Positions 47,205-59,135 of a stretch of 64,000 nt of DNA are shown one piece after another. Position 1 is the stretch's first letter. Every line of letters starts with the position of its first letter. This stretch comes from Quillaja saponaria (lineage: Eukaryota; Streptophyta; Magnoliopsida; Fabales; Quillajaceae). The position numbers were made by a program, and so were the translations under genes. Below the pieces are notes generated by a model. The model worked only from the letters and a program-made list of their open reading frames with translations, ran no database searches and was not told where the DNA came from. The stretch covers positions 5,404,134 through 5,468,133 of the forward strand of contig CM055618.1 of NCBI GenBank assembly GCA_029379385.1, written 5' to 3'.

Positions 47205-50200
47205 TACTAATTTTCATTATTGTCATCAATGAACTCTTTCTCTTCATCATCATCTTCTTCTTAGACTGAGACAATTTCATTTTCATCAATGGAATCATTA
47301 TTAGTAATTACTCTTGCACGTATTTTGCCCTTTGATTGAATAAGCTTATTTGGATTAATTTCTTCAATCACATTTTCGTCAGGAATTAATTCAAGTAGAT
47401 TGTCATCATCATCAAGGGTAATAAGAGTTGGAAATTAGGTTTCTTGATCTTGAATTTGAATATATGGGCACTACATCTTCAGTGTTATTTTCAGTCATTG
47501 GTGAATTAACAAAGTTTCTTGGTTTCACTCTACATATTGCCCACCAATCAAGTCTTTCTCTTTTATTATATGAATATTTTGCATAAAATACTTGTGTGAC
47601 TTAATAACCCAACATAAATGGCTTGTCAGATTTAAGTTTAGACTAGTAATTTATTTCAATCAAACCATTGTGGTGTTAACTTCAAATCCTTTGTTAGAAG
47701 AATCAGACCATCGATACTTAACAAGACAACTTTGTTGTCAGGATCCCCATAATCAATAACATCGGTCAACATAACGTAAAAATTGTAATCACATAATATC
47801 TTCCTTTCACACAGACTCCACTATTCATTTTTATTTTTTGCATTATGTTATTTGTGAAACCCATAACCATTTACGATGTATCCATCGTAAGAGTAGCCAC
47901 ACCAACTTGGACCTATAGCTATATTGCGAATGTGCTCATTAATATTTTAATTACTTAATACCTACGTAATGATGAAATATATAAGAATAAAAATGTCATT
48001 AACGAAATGAAAGTTTAATTATAATTGGCAAAATTCTTACTAGTTGCTGTAGCCATTGCGAGAAGTTTATTTCACAAAATCTCTTTAGTTGTTCATTAGT
48101 GAAATTGGGTTAATCAACTCTCACTATTAAATTGTATTGACTACAAACAAATGTACAACAAAATAAGATGTGTATAAAAAGTTTCAAGGATAAGAAGAGT
48201 TTTTAAAACTTACTCCATAAGAGGTCCAATCTCTTTACAGTTGAGAATGACATATATTACCACTTTGTTATACTCACAATCTTCTAGCAATTTAGACCAA
48301 GCACGTCTAATAGTTTTACCAGGATAAGAAAATAAAGAGGTTTGGCCAGTTGGATCAATATTGACATCTCCATTATGGTCTCTTTCTCGCATTTTTGTAT
48401 GCACATTGCTTGCAAGGTAAAGGCTACAACAATTTGACTTCTCTTCAAGTATGTAAGCTTTGACAATTTAGCCCTCAACACGTGCATTTTTTTTTTTTTT
48501 TTTGGTCAGATTATGCATCATTCTATTAAAGAATGTTATATATGATTTCATTTACAGTACATCTAATTGTAATAAAAATGAATAACCAATGCAAGAAATT
48601 TGGAAATTACCTTTAGAAAGGATACATCCACTGATATTAAACTGGACAACCAACTTTCATCTCATAAGCCAAGTGAATTAACTAAAATATTCCATAGGAT
48701 CCCATAAACTAGGTATTGACTTATTCCCAAATGACAAAAAGTCCACATTTATACAGACTCAAGTTGCTCTATATGTGGAACAATCAACTCAGTAGCACAA
48801 ATATCATGGAAGAAATTACTAAGTTCCATAATACGATCCCAAATAAGTTTCAGAATAAAGTCTCGAAATGCAATTGGAAATAACCTTTGCATGAACAGAT
48901 AATAGTCATGACTTTTCATAGCATAAACTTTACATTATTTCATGTTTACACAATGAGAGGTTAGAAGCATAACAATCAGGAACTTGACATCATTCTTGAT
49001 TCATTCACAAACCAACCTCTTATCATATTTGCTCAAAGTGTAGGTTTTTTAGGCTTAAGGAATTTTCTATTAAACTCATACAAGTCAATTCTAGTTGATG
49101 ACATATCTCTTTCAAATCTTGATGAGCTCATGGATTGTTCTTGCTTTTACCTTTAAAGTCCATGATAGTATTGAAAATATCGTCAAACACATCCTTCTTA
49201 CTATGCATGACGTCTTAGTTGTAGCAAAGTAGGTCAGTACACCAATACAATAACTCCCTGAATATACTTATCTTCATCCATTTATGATCATTTTTGTACT
49301 TTGAAATATCAAATAATCTAACCCAGACAAATACCTCATCACTTAAAAATTTGGAAGGTGGGGTGAGTTTTTCTCAATGTTGACCTTCTGAAACTATTTC
49401 TTTTCTTTTGAAATAGGTGATTCTCATGCAAGAATTGATGATGAAAATCAAACCAACATTGTTTCCGATTGTGATTTAGTTTGAAGGATTTTGTACGTTC
49501 TATAAATAGGGGACATGACAGTCTATCATGGGTACTCCACCCATAAGTCAATATCGTAAGTAAGAAAATCATGAATCATCAATAAAAGAGCAACTCTAAT
49601 AATAAATATTTGCTTAAAATTCAAGACACCATCTCTCCAAAGTTTTTTCAGCTCACCTATTAAAGACCTGAGATAGACATCAAAATTCTTGCCATGATGG
49701 ACTGAACCATGAAAGAACATAGTCAAGAAAATGTTTGTGCTACTTCATAAATATGATTGGTGGAAGGCTATAAGGAGTGACAAACACTAGACAACATGAA
49801 TATTGAGATCCGAATTACCAAATAAAGTGAATCCATCTTTTGAGAGCCTAAGTCTAACATTTTTTATTTCTTATGACCATAATGGATGAATGAACTTCGT
49901 TAAAGTGTTTCCACGCCTCCCCATTAAATAGATGTATCTTCATGTCTAGTTTTTCTCATTTTTCTTTCTTGTGCCATCTCATATCTTTTGTAGTGACCTT
50001 AGATAAATAAAGTCCTTGTAACCTCTTCATGATCGACAAGTGTTGCAATACCTTGTGAGGTATGTTCTTTTTACCCTCTTTCTTGAAATATGGCTCTTTA
50101 CAAACATCACAAGCAGTCATACACTCATTCACATCGTAATACAATCGGCACTGATTCGGAAAACATTAATCTTGTAGTATTCTAACTCATGCACCAAATT

Positions 50201-50740
50201 TTTAGACTTGTAGAAAGATCCAGGTAACTTCTTATCCTTGGAAAGAAGACTTTAATGATTTAGACAAACCTATTATTACAGTTCTTCTCGATTTGAATTA
50301 TGACTTGTACTATAATAGTTGAGTCATAGCTAAAAGAATGATTTTTTCACACCCTGCCCATACTGAATCGTCTGCAATTACCAACACCTTATAAAACTTT
50401 GCAGCTTTTGGATTGGGGTTCTTTTGTCATCTGGTTCCCATTAGGTAGGATTTCATCTTTAACAATATTTGATGGTCCACTTTTCAAAAATTCCACGGGC
50501 CCAATATTACCATGTTGGCCCTCACTATGTAGACTCCATTTTCTATATGCTACAACAAAATCCTTTTTATATATATGATGGGTTACTTGTTCTTTAGTAA
50601 GAAATTTACTATTGTGATAGATTTTGCAGGGATATAACCTGTACCGAAGAAGGAAAAGTCGAGAAATCCTTTAACCCTTTCCTTAAATTCATTTGACACT
50701 GTGTGATCCCCTATAAGATAGTACACCTAATTTCTGTTAA
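47205..50740 (-). pseudogene. CACTA Tnp2 transposase relic
   Basis: Reading on the minus strand from 50740 leftward, the parts come in family order. First is the transposase-associated N-domain (FKERVKGFLDFSFFGTG, about 50690-50640). The TNP2 core follows: CRLYYDVNECMTACDVCKEP, 50150-50090; GKKNIPHKVLQHL; TTKDMRWH, about 49990; VRLRLSKDGFTLFGNSD, 49860-49810; NFDVYLRSLIGELKKLW, 49690-49640; WSTHDRLSCPLFIERTKSF, about 49540-49480. After it come DUF4216-like remains (about 47770-47530) and an acidic tail (EEDDDEEKEFIDD, about 47275-47235). Tnp2 would cut and paste the element by binding its ends. Numerous stops and frameshifts make it inactive. The protein is about normal in layout, so it derives from a once autonomous element. 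Confidence 0.88.
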
Positions 50741-50760
50741 TAGACATTGTCTCTACGTTG

Positions 50761-51659
50761 GTCATATAACATTTCAATTCTATTATTTCAGTATAACAAC
50801 TGCACAATAGATGGATTGTCTTAAAATGATTGAACCATTTATTAGAATATGCTAGCTACACTCTCATTCCAATGATATGCTTAATCTTTTTATCCTAACT
50901 TGACAAATTTTAGGCGTCATTTCACTATAGTTTCCTAAGTACATGACATAGACAAGTCAATATCGTTATGTCTATGTATGTACTTGAAGAACATAGAGAA
51001 ACACAACCAAAATTTTAACCAAATAAACAAAAAGTTAAGCATACAACCGTAACATATGAAGTGTTCATTTTCTTAAACTATCCATTTAACTTTGACAAAT
51101 CAAGATTCGTTATGAATGAAACTAATATGCGTTCTTCAAGTCAGATGCATATATATTAGTTTATTTTAAAAAAATTCTCAAACTGGTTTCTAAGAGAATA
51201 TGATATACATGCATCAACAACATATAATCTTTTGAATTAAGATAATGAACAACATATGTTAGTACACAAAGTTATGAAATAGATGTAGGCAATAAGCTTT
51301 CTTGTCAATCCATTGGACCATAGTAATAATTAAAGATAAGAAACGAAAAATAAAAGAAGGGAAATTGAAGAATTACTTTTTCAATAGCTCAGCTATAGTA
51401 CCATCTATCATGGTTCCCTATCCCTTTTTTAGTATCTACTAGCTCACCATTTTTGTTTCTTTTTCTAGATGGCCCAGTGAAAAACAAAAGTATAAATAAA
51501 AGTTACATTTATTTAAGAACCATGGTCTTTTATTTATGTCTTCATTTTTCACTTGGCCATTTGGAAAAAGAAACCAAAAAAAAAAAAAAAAAAAAAAAAA
51601 AAAGGAAGAGCCAGCAGAAAGAGAAAAAGGGTGTCAATGTTTTGATCAAAAAAGAAAGA
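50761..51659. other. AT-rich stretch, nothing recognised
   Basis: Searched for the missing CACTA end (TAGTG) without success; CACTATAGTTTCC at about 50931 has the wrong orientation. An A run of 28 lies at about 51575-51602. Confidence 0.35.
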
Positions 51660-51990
51660 AGAAAATGGAAAGTGAAGATGAAATCCTGACTCATCTACTT
51701 CAACCTAAAGCAAACCCAGACTTGAACCTCAACAATCATCTCCACAACATCAATAACAATATTCTCCAATTCTATTACAGATAATGCAAGTGAGTAAATG
51801 CTACAAATGTGGTTGTGTCTAGGTCACTGAATTTGTGATTGCCCCTCCAAGTCTTCTAATAAAAAAAAAAATTCAAATTCAGATTCTTGAATACCTAGAG
51901 TTTCATTGCCCTTGTGGCTATCATACGTGCAAGCAAAAGCTAAGTGAACCATGGCAGATGGTATTATAGGTGTCTCAAAATTCTCAACTC
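51660..51990 (+). pseudogene. Zinc-knuckle plus GRF-like fragment
   Basis: An open stretch gives MESEDEILTHLLQPKANPDL (from 51668). Then MQVSKCYKCG (from about 51784) begins a CCHC zinc knuckle whose second half, GH-x-ICDC followed by PSKSSNKKK, continues in another frame after a stop (51830-51870). About 20 codons on, CPCGYHTCK (51911-51937), and YYRCLK after a further frame change, look like a GRF zinc finger (C-x-C-G ... YY-x-C). Knuckle plus GRF occurs at the C-terminus of topoisomerase III-alpha and in small plant proteins. Breaks indicate a pseudogene, or exons I cannot resolve. Origin is not established. Confidence 0.4.
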
Positions 51991-51999
51991 ATAAATAAT

Positions 52000-52520
52000 A
52001 ACATGCTGACATGTATTTATAGAATGAAAAATAAGCATTTTGGTATAGAAATCAAAATAGTTTTATAGGAGCTTTGAGAAGTACTTACCTTAACTCAAAT
52101 TCGTTAGCAAGTAAGACAAGTCCACTTAAATTCAAACAAGGTACACTAACATTCATTATGAAGTTAGCAACAATTCTTGTTTAGCTCTCTCTCTTAAATT
52201 TCATGCCATTCCCTAAGAAAACCTTGTTATGCCTAAATAGCCACAAAGCGGAGCAAACAAAGTATTGTCTCTGCCTAATCTCATAGCTGAGGTTCCATCC
52301 CTTCAAAAATTTAAAACTAAATTTGTAAAGCAATTCCTAAGATAACACTTTATTTGTGAAAGTTGCATGTAAAATCTATAACTTCTGCAGTATAGCTGGT
52401 CACACAATTGCTGCTTACAAAATGAAGGGAAAGAAAGCAAATTGGAACGGAAAATGGTTTAGGTTGTCAATAACACAAAACCCCTTGAATCATAAGTGAC
52501 TAACAATTAATGACCCAAAA
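52000..52520. other. Repeat-like DNA related to 25.9 kb
   Basis: TAGTTTTATAGGAGCTTTGA with TACTTACCTTAACTCAAA (52065-52100) parallels CAGCTTTATAGGAGCTCTAA with CCTACCTTCACTCAAA (25908-25945). This suggests two copies of one dispersed element. No coding trace. Confidence 0.4.
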
Positions 52521-52539
52521 TAATTTATCTATGATTAAA

Positions 52540-53686
52540 TGATTGTGATGTAGGTATGTTTCAAGGGGCATAACAAAGGGTCCTCCTGGGTGCTTGATAG
52601 TGGATGTTCAAGGCACATGACTATAGAAAATGATAAATTCTCACCCTTGAAAGCAGATGATAGTGGCTTTGTCATATTTGGAGACAACAACAAAGAAAAG
52701 ATTATAGAAATAGGTAAGTTTGGCAATGAAACCTGTTATGTGGAAGAAATGCTCTTTATCGAGGGTTACACAATCTCCTTAGCATTAGTCAATTGTGTGA
52801 TAAAGGTCATAGTTGCATTTTTTTTATTCTTCACATTGTCTAGTGATAAACATCTCTGATAACAAATTTAAATTTGTGGGGCACAAATGAAATTTATGTG
52901 TGTTTTTAAATAAAATTTCAGAGAATCTATGTTTCATTTCCTTACATGACACAACTAATCTTTGATAAGAGATTAGGACATGCTAGCATGAATACCATCT
53001 CTAAGCTAGCCAACAAATGACGAGTTTCAGAATTTCTTCAGATAAAATTTTCTTCTGAAAAGTTATGTGATGTTTGTCAATTTAAAAAACAATCTAAAAC
53101 CTCTTTCAAAAGCAAAACTTGTGACTTTACCTCGAGCTTTCTAGAATTGTTACACATGGATTTATTTAGCTCTACACAAATTGTAAGTCTTAGAGATAGC
53201 AAATATGCATTTGTCATTATTGATGATTATTCTAGATTTATATAGATCTTATTCATTTCTACTAAAAGTCACATGTTTGCTACTTTCAAAAGTTTTTCCA
53301 AATGTGTTCAAAATAAAAATAAAAATAGTTTATATTTCAAAAAATTTGAAGTGATAATGGCAAGGAGTTTGAAAATACTAATGCCTCTTGATTTTATTAA
53401 GAAAATTGTATTGAACATGACTTTGTTGTTGCAATAACTCCTCAACAAAATGGAGTTGTGGGAAGAAAGAACATAACCTTTAAATAGATATTCAGAACAA
53501 TATTTTGGGAAAATTCAATACCACACTACATTCTAAAAATAAAGCTCTGGTCAGACCACTGTTAGGTAAAATGTCCTATTAATTATAAAAAGGAAGAAAG
53601 TCAAACATTTGATACTTTCATGCCATTGGATGTAAGTGTTTTATCCACAACAATAATAAATAAAATCTTGAAAATTTTGATGCAAG
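52540..53686 (+). pseudogene. Copia protease to integrase fragment, cut by the Athila insertion
   Basis: The + strand shows the copia protease active site WVLDSGCSRHMT (52589-52624), FGDNNKEKIIEIGKFGN, a degraded GAG-pre-integrase/zinc-finger part (RLGHASMNTISKLANK, about 52972-53020; CDVCQFKKQ, about 53070-53100) and the integrase core (IDDYSRF, about 53220-53240; RSDNG-like; PQQNGVV, about 53440-53460). It runs to ENLENFDAS at 53686, where the next base begins the Athila LTR. The motif style is SIRE-like. RT and RNase H are not in the window and may lie beyond the Athila element. Stops and frameshifts make it inactive. Confidence 0.82.
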
Positions 53687-55151
53687 TGATAACTCTCTAA
53701 AATAGAGTTATTTCACTATGCTTTTAATTCTTATTTTATGCTAAATCCTAAAGTTGAGTTAGAATATTAGTCAAATATAGTATTTTAGTTGTTTTAGGTT
53801 GTTTAAAGAGTTTTGTAGAATTTTTATCTTAATTAGGGGTAATTCCATGAATTTTGATATTTAATTTATTTTAGGTGTCTTTGTAGTGTCCTAGTTACGA
53901 TAAAAAAAAGGAAAGGATCTCAAGCCCCTACACAACGCTGAAGAACATGAAGCCACAACCCCACAAAAGGGAGAAACTGAGAAAAGTTAGAAAGTTGGAT
54001 GCCGCGGTGCCTAAAGACTGAAGCCACGAAGTGATGATATTAAGCTTCCTAGAAAAATCACAGAGAGAAGAGTTACGGCGCGTTGATCCTGAAGCCGCAA
54101 TGCCAATCTAAAGATGATTTACATGAACATACAAAGGATTGGCACTGCAATGCCTTATTATGTGAGGTTGCAGCGGGACAAGATAAAGTCCTGATGAGAT
54201 TGAGCAAAACCTTTAGCACCGTAGCTCCATATACACTCATGATGTGCCGCTTATCTGTGTTTTGAAGACTCCTACTTTAATTAAATTAAGATAAAATTGT
54301 TTATAAAAAAGAGGAAGACTGAAGCCTTAAGATATGCCAGAGCTAGTGATAGAGAGTGCCAAGGAGCTAAAGAAGATACAAAGCCGTGACAACTTCTAGT
54401 TTCTACTCCTTTCTTATTTTCTATTTACTTGTAGTGGTCATGTCTTTAGTTTTTTATGTTTTCAGTAGTTAGTATGCAGTAGTTGTACTCTAGGGGTAAA
54501 GATTGGACTGACATGTAGCCGATATGAATTTAGTTTTAATTTAATGTGTGTTTTAGTTTTAATATTTGTATTGTCTTGTTCTTAATGCTTCTAATTACTT
54601 GATCACTAGTTAGATTGATTAAGAATTCTTGAATTGACTTGGAAGAGTTAGTTTTGGAATTAGCTTTAGGCAATATAACTTATGTTTAGATTGTTCATGT
54701 GATGTGGATAATCGAATTTATTTAAGAGATAAGAATATATTCTTTTACTATAAATAATCAGGAGATTGGTTTTTAATGAGTTTACCGTAGAATAATTCTC
54801 ATAGGAATATAGGGAATTAGACTAAGGGAAATATGTAGTTGCTAGACTAGGAATATGCTAGTAATTGATTAAGAAATATGGGTTAGTATTAAGCTATCAC
54901 TATTGCATAAATTGAATTGAAATAAATTTAATTAGGTATAGTGTGAGGGATTTCGTGAACCTAGGCTTAGTTTAAATATTCTTATAAATTGCTTAAAAAT
55001 CTCTTCATTTATATTGGCTTGATTAAAGTTAGGATGCATCTTATTAGTAGTTAACATTAGAAAGTAATTTATTCCTCGTAGGAACGATCTTTATTTATCA
55101 CTACATTACTTGAGGACGATATGTGCGCTTACATTTGTTAAATTCGCATCA
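53687..55151 (+). repeat. Athila 5' LTR (1,465 bp)
   Basis: Starts TGATAACTC, ends CGCATCA three bases before the primer site region. TTATAAAAAAGAGG at 54301 is a promoter-like TATA. It is homologous to the solo LTR at 14133-15594 over its full length. Confidence 0.88.
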
Positions 55152-55157
55152 AGTTTT

Positions 55158-55175
55158 TGGCGCTGCTGCCAGGGA
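55158..55175 (+). other. Athila primer binding site
   Basis: TGGCGCTGCTGCCAGGGA sits seven bases after the LTR end. Athila elements usually have TGGCGCCGTTGCCGGGGA here, complementary to the 3' end of tRNA-Asp; three to four positions have changed. Confidence 0.8.
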
Positions 55176-55299
55176 ATAAATTTATTTTATTTTGTTAATA
55201 TCATTATACGCTTACTTAATTATAATTCAAGTTCGTACTTTTGATTTCGGGTGCTATTGACTTTGTATACAACACACTAGAGCTTTGAAACTATTACCA

Positions 55300-56740
55300 T
55301 ACGATCTCAAGATCAAATGAATGCTTCTAGTGCAATGATTGATGATCAAGAAGCTCATGAAACCAAGGCTTTTAGGATTAAACTGTCTCTCTTTGTGTAA
55401 GGCCTCCACTCTAGAATACAAAGACCAACCATTTTTGTAAATAACTTTGAGATTAAATTGGACACAGTCCAGATGATCCAACAATCTGTACAGTTTGGGA
55501 GGTTACCTAATGATAACCCTCATGCTCATCTTGTCACATTCCTAGAATTATGTGTCACATTCAAGTATAATGGAATCTCTAATGATGTAGTCCTCCTCGA
55601 ACTTTTTCCTTTCTCACTCATAGACAAGGTAAAAAGTTGGCTTTATTATCTCACTCAACATTCCATCACCACTTATGGCCAAATTCTTCCCTCCCGCCAA
55701 AACCACCAAACTAGAAATGAAATTACATCATTCCTTCGACATGATCAAGAATCTCTTTATAAGGGATGGGAGCGATATAAACACTTGATAAAAAAGTGCC
55801 TACATCATGGCATTCCTAAGTGGTTGCAAGTATATACTTTCTATAACGGTTTGGAAAACCAAACTAGAACAACAATTGATACTGCTACTAGGGGTGCTTT
55901 GATGGCTAAATCTATAGATGTTACTTATGATATTTTGGAGGAGATGGTCTCAAACTTTTATCAATGGCTATCTGAAAGGTTAGCATCTTGTAGAGTTGGT
56001 AGAATTCATGAACCTAATGCCATTACTGCCTTAATGGCACAAGTGACAGGGTTGACAAAGAGGTTTGATAATTTTGGGGTGCAACAACATTTCAAGACCA
56101 CTATTATGGTATATAAAGCTTGTGTCAAAGGTTATATCATGGACCAATGCCCAAATAATGAAGCAGTTCAATATGTCTAGAATTTTAACCGCTAAAACAG
56201 CCCCTATTCTAACACATAAAATATGGGGTGGAGAAACCACCCAAATTTTGGTTGGAATAATCAAGGTTCATAAGTTGGAAGGCCTAATCCATCTCCTAGA
56301 TTTCAATCTTCACAAAGGCGAGCAACCCTTGAAAAGAAACCCTCCTTCGAAGACATGTTTTTGTAATACATTTCTAGTACAAAGTTAGTTATTCAAAGCC
56401 AAGCTGTCTCCTTGAGAACATTGGAAACATAAATTAAGCTGATAGTAAATGCTTTGACTAATAGACCTCATGGTGCTCTTCTTAGTGACACTGAGGCAAA
56501 TCCAAGGAAAGAGGGTAAGAAGCATTGCAAGGAAATCACTCTTAGGAGTGGGAAGGAGTTAAAGAAGCAGAAGAAGAAAATACAAGTTGATGAAACTCCT
56601 AAATCTCCTACTAAAGACCAATTGCCCACTAAAACTGTGAAAGAGAAGAAGGAAACCAAGGTAATTGCTAAACTTCAACAACCAAATCCTCCTATTTCAT
56701 TCTCTCAAAAGTTCCACAAACAGAACCTTGACAAGTAATT
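55300..56740 (+). pseudogene. Athila gag
   Basis: A 240-codon open stretch (55458-56180) contains the retrotransposon gag domain: DNPHAHLVTFLELCVTFKYNG, DKVKSWLYYL, LYKGWERYKHLIKKCLHHG, TFYNGLENQTRTTIDTATRG. Upstream codons (about 55318-55400, DDQEAHE) belong to the same protein before a stop at about 55398. After 56180, shifted frames carry a degraded zinc-knuckle area. A lysine-rich segment follows (KEITLRSGKELKKQKKKIQ, about 56535-56590) that in Athila leads into the protease. Gag builds the virus-like particle that packages element RNA. Broken at several points. Confidence 0.85.
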
Positions 56741-56749
56741 CTAGAAATT

Positions 56750-57420
56750 TTTGAATATGTTCAAGAAGCTCCATATAAACATTCCTTTTATTGAAGTTCT
56801 TGAACAAATGCCAAGCTATGCAAAATTCATGAAGGACATTCTGTCCACAAAGAGGAGGCTTGGAGATTATGAAACCATTGCACTTACTAAAGAGTGCAGC
56901 ACCATACTTCAAAAGAAACTACCACCTACATTAAAAGATCCATGTAGTTTTACTATTCCTTGCACCATAGGCACATAACACTTTGGTAGGGTACTTTGTG
57001 ACTTAGGAACTAGTATAAATTTAATGCCCTTATCAATTTACCAAAAGCTAGGAATAGGTGAAGTAAAATCAACATCACTAACTCTACAATTAGCCGATAG
57101 ATTACTTACATACCTTAGAGGAATTGAAAAGCATGTTCTAGTTAAGGTGGACACATTCATTTTCCTCGCTGATTTCATAGTTTTAGACATGGAAGAGGAT
57201 AGGTAGGTACTTATTATATTAGGAATACCTTTTCTAGCTATTGGTAAGACACTAATTGATGTCTAAAAGGGTAAGCTCACCATAAGAGTAAATGATCAAG
57301 AGATTAAGTTTAATGTCTTTCAATCCATGAAATTCCCTTAAGATCATGAAAAATGTTTTCCAATTGATATGGTGAGCAACCTTGTTCAACAGGTATTTTT
57401 GTAAGAATATCCAAGTGACT
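56750..57420 (+). pseudogene. Athila aspartic protease
   Basis: KLHINIPFIEVLEQMPSYAK and MKDILSTKRRL (56765-56860) form the conserved linker. CDLGTSINLMPLSIYQKLG (about 56998-57053) is the active-site region, with D-L-G-T where the family has D-L-G-A/S. ADRLLTYLRGIEKHVLVKVD and FIVLDMEEDR follow, then ILGIPFLAIGKTLIDV after a stop at 57207. Stops at 57207, 57264 and 57340 break it. Confidence 0.85.
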
Positions 57421-57689
57421 TTCTTGAAGCTTCAATAATTTCACACACTAATAGATTAGATGATGATTATATGGAGTGTATGAAATTATTAGATGTGTCA
57501 CCATATATGTTAAAACTAAATCCAAGATTTGAAAATCTGAATTTACCACCATCCACCCCATCCAGATCAAGGCTATCAATTGAGGAGCCTCTTTCTTTGA
57601 AGCTGAAACCATTGCCAAACCACCTAAGGTCTGCTTTTCTTAGTCCTTCATCTACTTTGCCTATTATTATTTATGCTTCTCTTACTAAC

Positions 57690-58520
57690 ATGTAGGAAGA
57701 GAAACTCCTTTATGTATTGAGAGAACACAAAAGAGCATTGGGATGGACAAGTGCTGACATTAAGGGTATAAGCCTTTCCTTTTGCATGCACAAAATTCTC
57801 ATGGAGGATAACCAGAAAGCTATAATAAAGCATAAAAGGAGGCTTAACCCTATAATGAAAGAGGTGGTGAAAAAGGAAATAATCAAGTAGATACTGGAAT
57901 TATCTATCCAATTTTTAGTAGTCATTGGATAAGTCCTATCCAATATGTACCAAAGAAATGAGGGATGACAGTTGTTACAAATGCAAACAATAAACTCATT
58001 CCTACAAGAATCGTTACTGGTTGGAGGGTATGTGTGGAATACCAAAAGCTGAATAAAGCTACCAGGATGGACAACTTTCCCCTTCCATTCATTGATCAAA
58101 TGCAAGATTGGCTAGCAGGTAAAGAATATTATGCTTTCTTGATGGTTCTTCAGGGTATAATCAAATTGTTATTACCTTGGAAGACCAAGAAAAAATCACA
58201 TTTACTTGCCCTTATGGCACCTTTACCTTTAGAAGGATTCCATTTGGTCTATGCTATGCCCTAACCACATTTCAAAGGTGTATGATGGCCATCTTTACCA
58301 ATATGGTTGAGCAGGGGCTTGATGTTTTTATGGATGACTTTTTTGTTTTAGGCGATTCATATGATGAATGTTTCCATAACTTAACTCTTGTGCTTAAAAG
58401 ATGTGAAGAGGCCAACTTAGTCTTAAATTGGGAGAAGTTCAACTTCATGGTACAAGAAGTTATAGTTTTAGGCCATAAGGTGTCTAACAAAGGAATTAAG
58501 GTAGATTATGCTAAGATATA
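57690..58520 (+). pseudogene. Athila reverse transcriptase
   Basis: Segments in order: EKLLYVLREHKRALGWTSAD (57700-57760), CMHKILMEDNQK, RRLNPIMKEVVKKEI (57840-57885), SHWISPIQYVPKK (57920-57958), GWRVCVEYQKLNKATR (58020-58067), FTCPYGTFTFRRIPFGLCYA (58199-58260), then the catalytic FMDD in DVFMDDFFVLGDS (58322-58360) and VLGHKVSNKGI (58470-58498). The catalytic aspartates are kept. Stops and frameshifts near 57888, 57960 and 58150 inactivate it. Confidence 0.92.
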
Positions 58521-59135
58521 AACTATTGAAAAGCTAGCTCCACCTACTTCACTAAAAGGAGTAAGAAACTTTCTAGGCCATGCTAGCTTTTATACAAGAT
58601 TCATAAAAGACTTTTCAAAAATATCCAAACTGCTTTGTAATCTCCCAGAAAAAAGACTTCCCATTCATATTTGATGATGTATCTCTTGCCGCATTTTTAG
58701 AGTTGAAAAACAAATTGATTACAGCCCCAATAATTGTAACCCCAAATTGGTACCTACCCTTTGAATTGATATGTGATGCTAGTGACTATGCGGTAGGTGC
58801 AGTTTTAGGGCAAAGAAAATAAAAGATTTTTCACTCTATATACTATGCCAGTAAAACTTTAAATGGTGCCCAATTAAACTATAACACAATTGAAAAGGAA
58901 CATTTAGTAGTAGTGTTTGCTTTTGACAAATTTTGTTTTTATTTAATTCGAAACTTTGTAATTGTTTTTATTGAACACTCTACTATTAAGTATTTGATTA
59001 ACAAAAATGATGCAAAGCCTAGTTTGATAAGGTAGATCTTGTTACTACAAGAATTCAACTTAGAGATTAGAGACCGAAAGGGCTTTGAAAATTATGTAGC
59101 TAATCACTTATCAAGGCTAGAGAGAGAAGATTAAG
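58521..59135 (+). pseudogene. Athila RNase H
   Basis: The connection segment LAPPTSLKGVRNFLGHASFY (58531-58590) leads to the RNase H core: CDASDYAVGAVLGQRK (58772-58819), IYYASKTLNGAQLNYNTIEK (58840-58898), FNLEIRDRKGFENYVANHLS (59056-59115). Stops at about 58820, 58510 and 59034 and a frameshift around 58650 disrupt it. Confidence 0.88.

Larger units (their letters stand above)
45255..50760 (-). mobile_element. Decayed CACTA (En/Spm) transposon carrying Tnp2
   Basis: A CACTA terminus, CACTACAGGAAATGACAC, starts at 45255. Next come subterminal repeats (45518-45705), a short last exon on the minus strand (about 46020-45920, ending LELGDDF and stop), a tandem array (46087-46990) and a minus-strand Tnp2 transposase relic (47205-50740). 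The opposite terminus, expected to end in TAGTG beyond about 50760, was not found, so the element is truncated or the end is mutated. The bases before the terminus, GAT (45252-45254), would be the 3-bp target duplication. Confidence 0.82.

Noticed and set aside
50931..50945. CACTATAGTTTCC as the second CACTA terminus
   Set aside because: Orientation is wrong: on + the right end should finish in TAGTG, whereas this begins with CACTA.
54431..54445. CTTGTAGTGG as a CACTA end
   Set aside because: It lies within the Athila 5' LTR and has a counterpart (CTTGTAATGG) at the same place in the 3' LTR.
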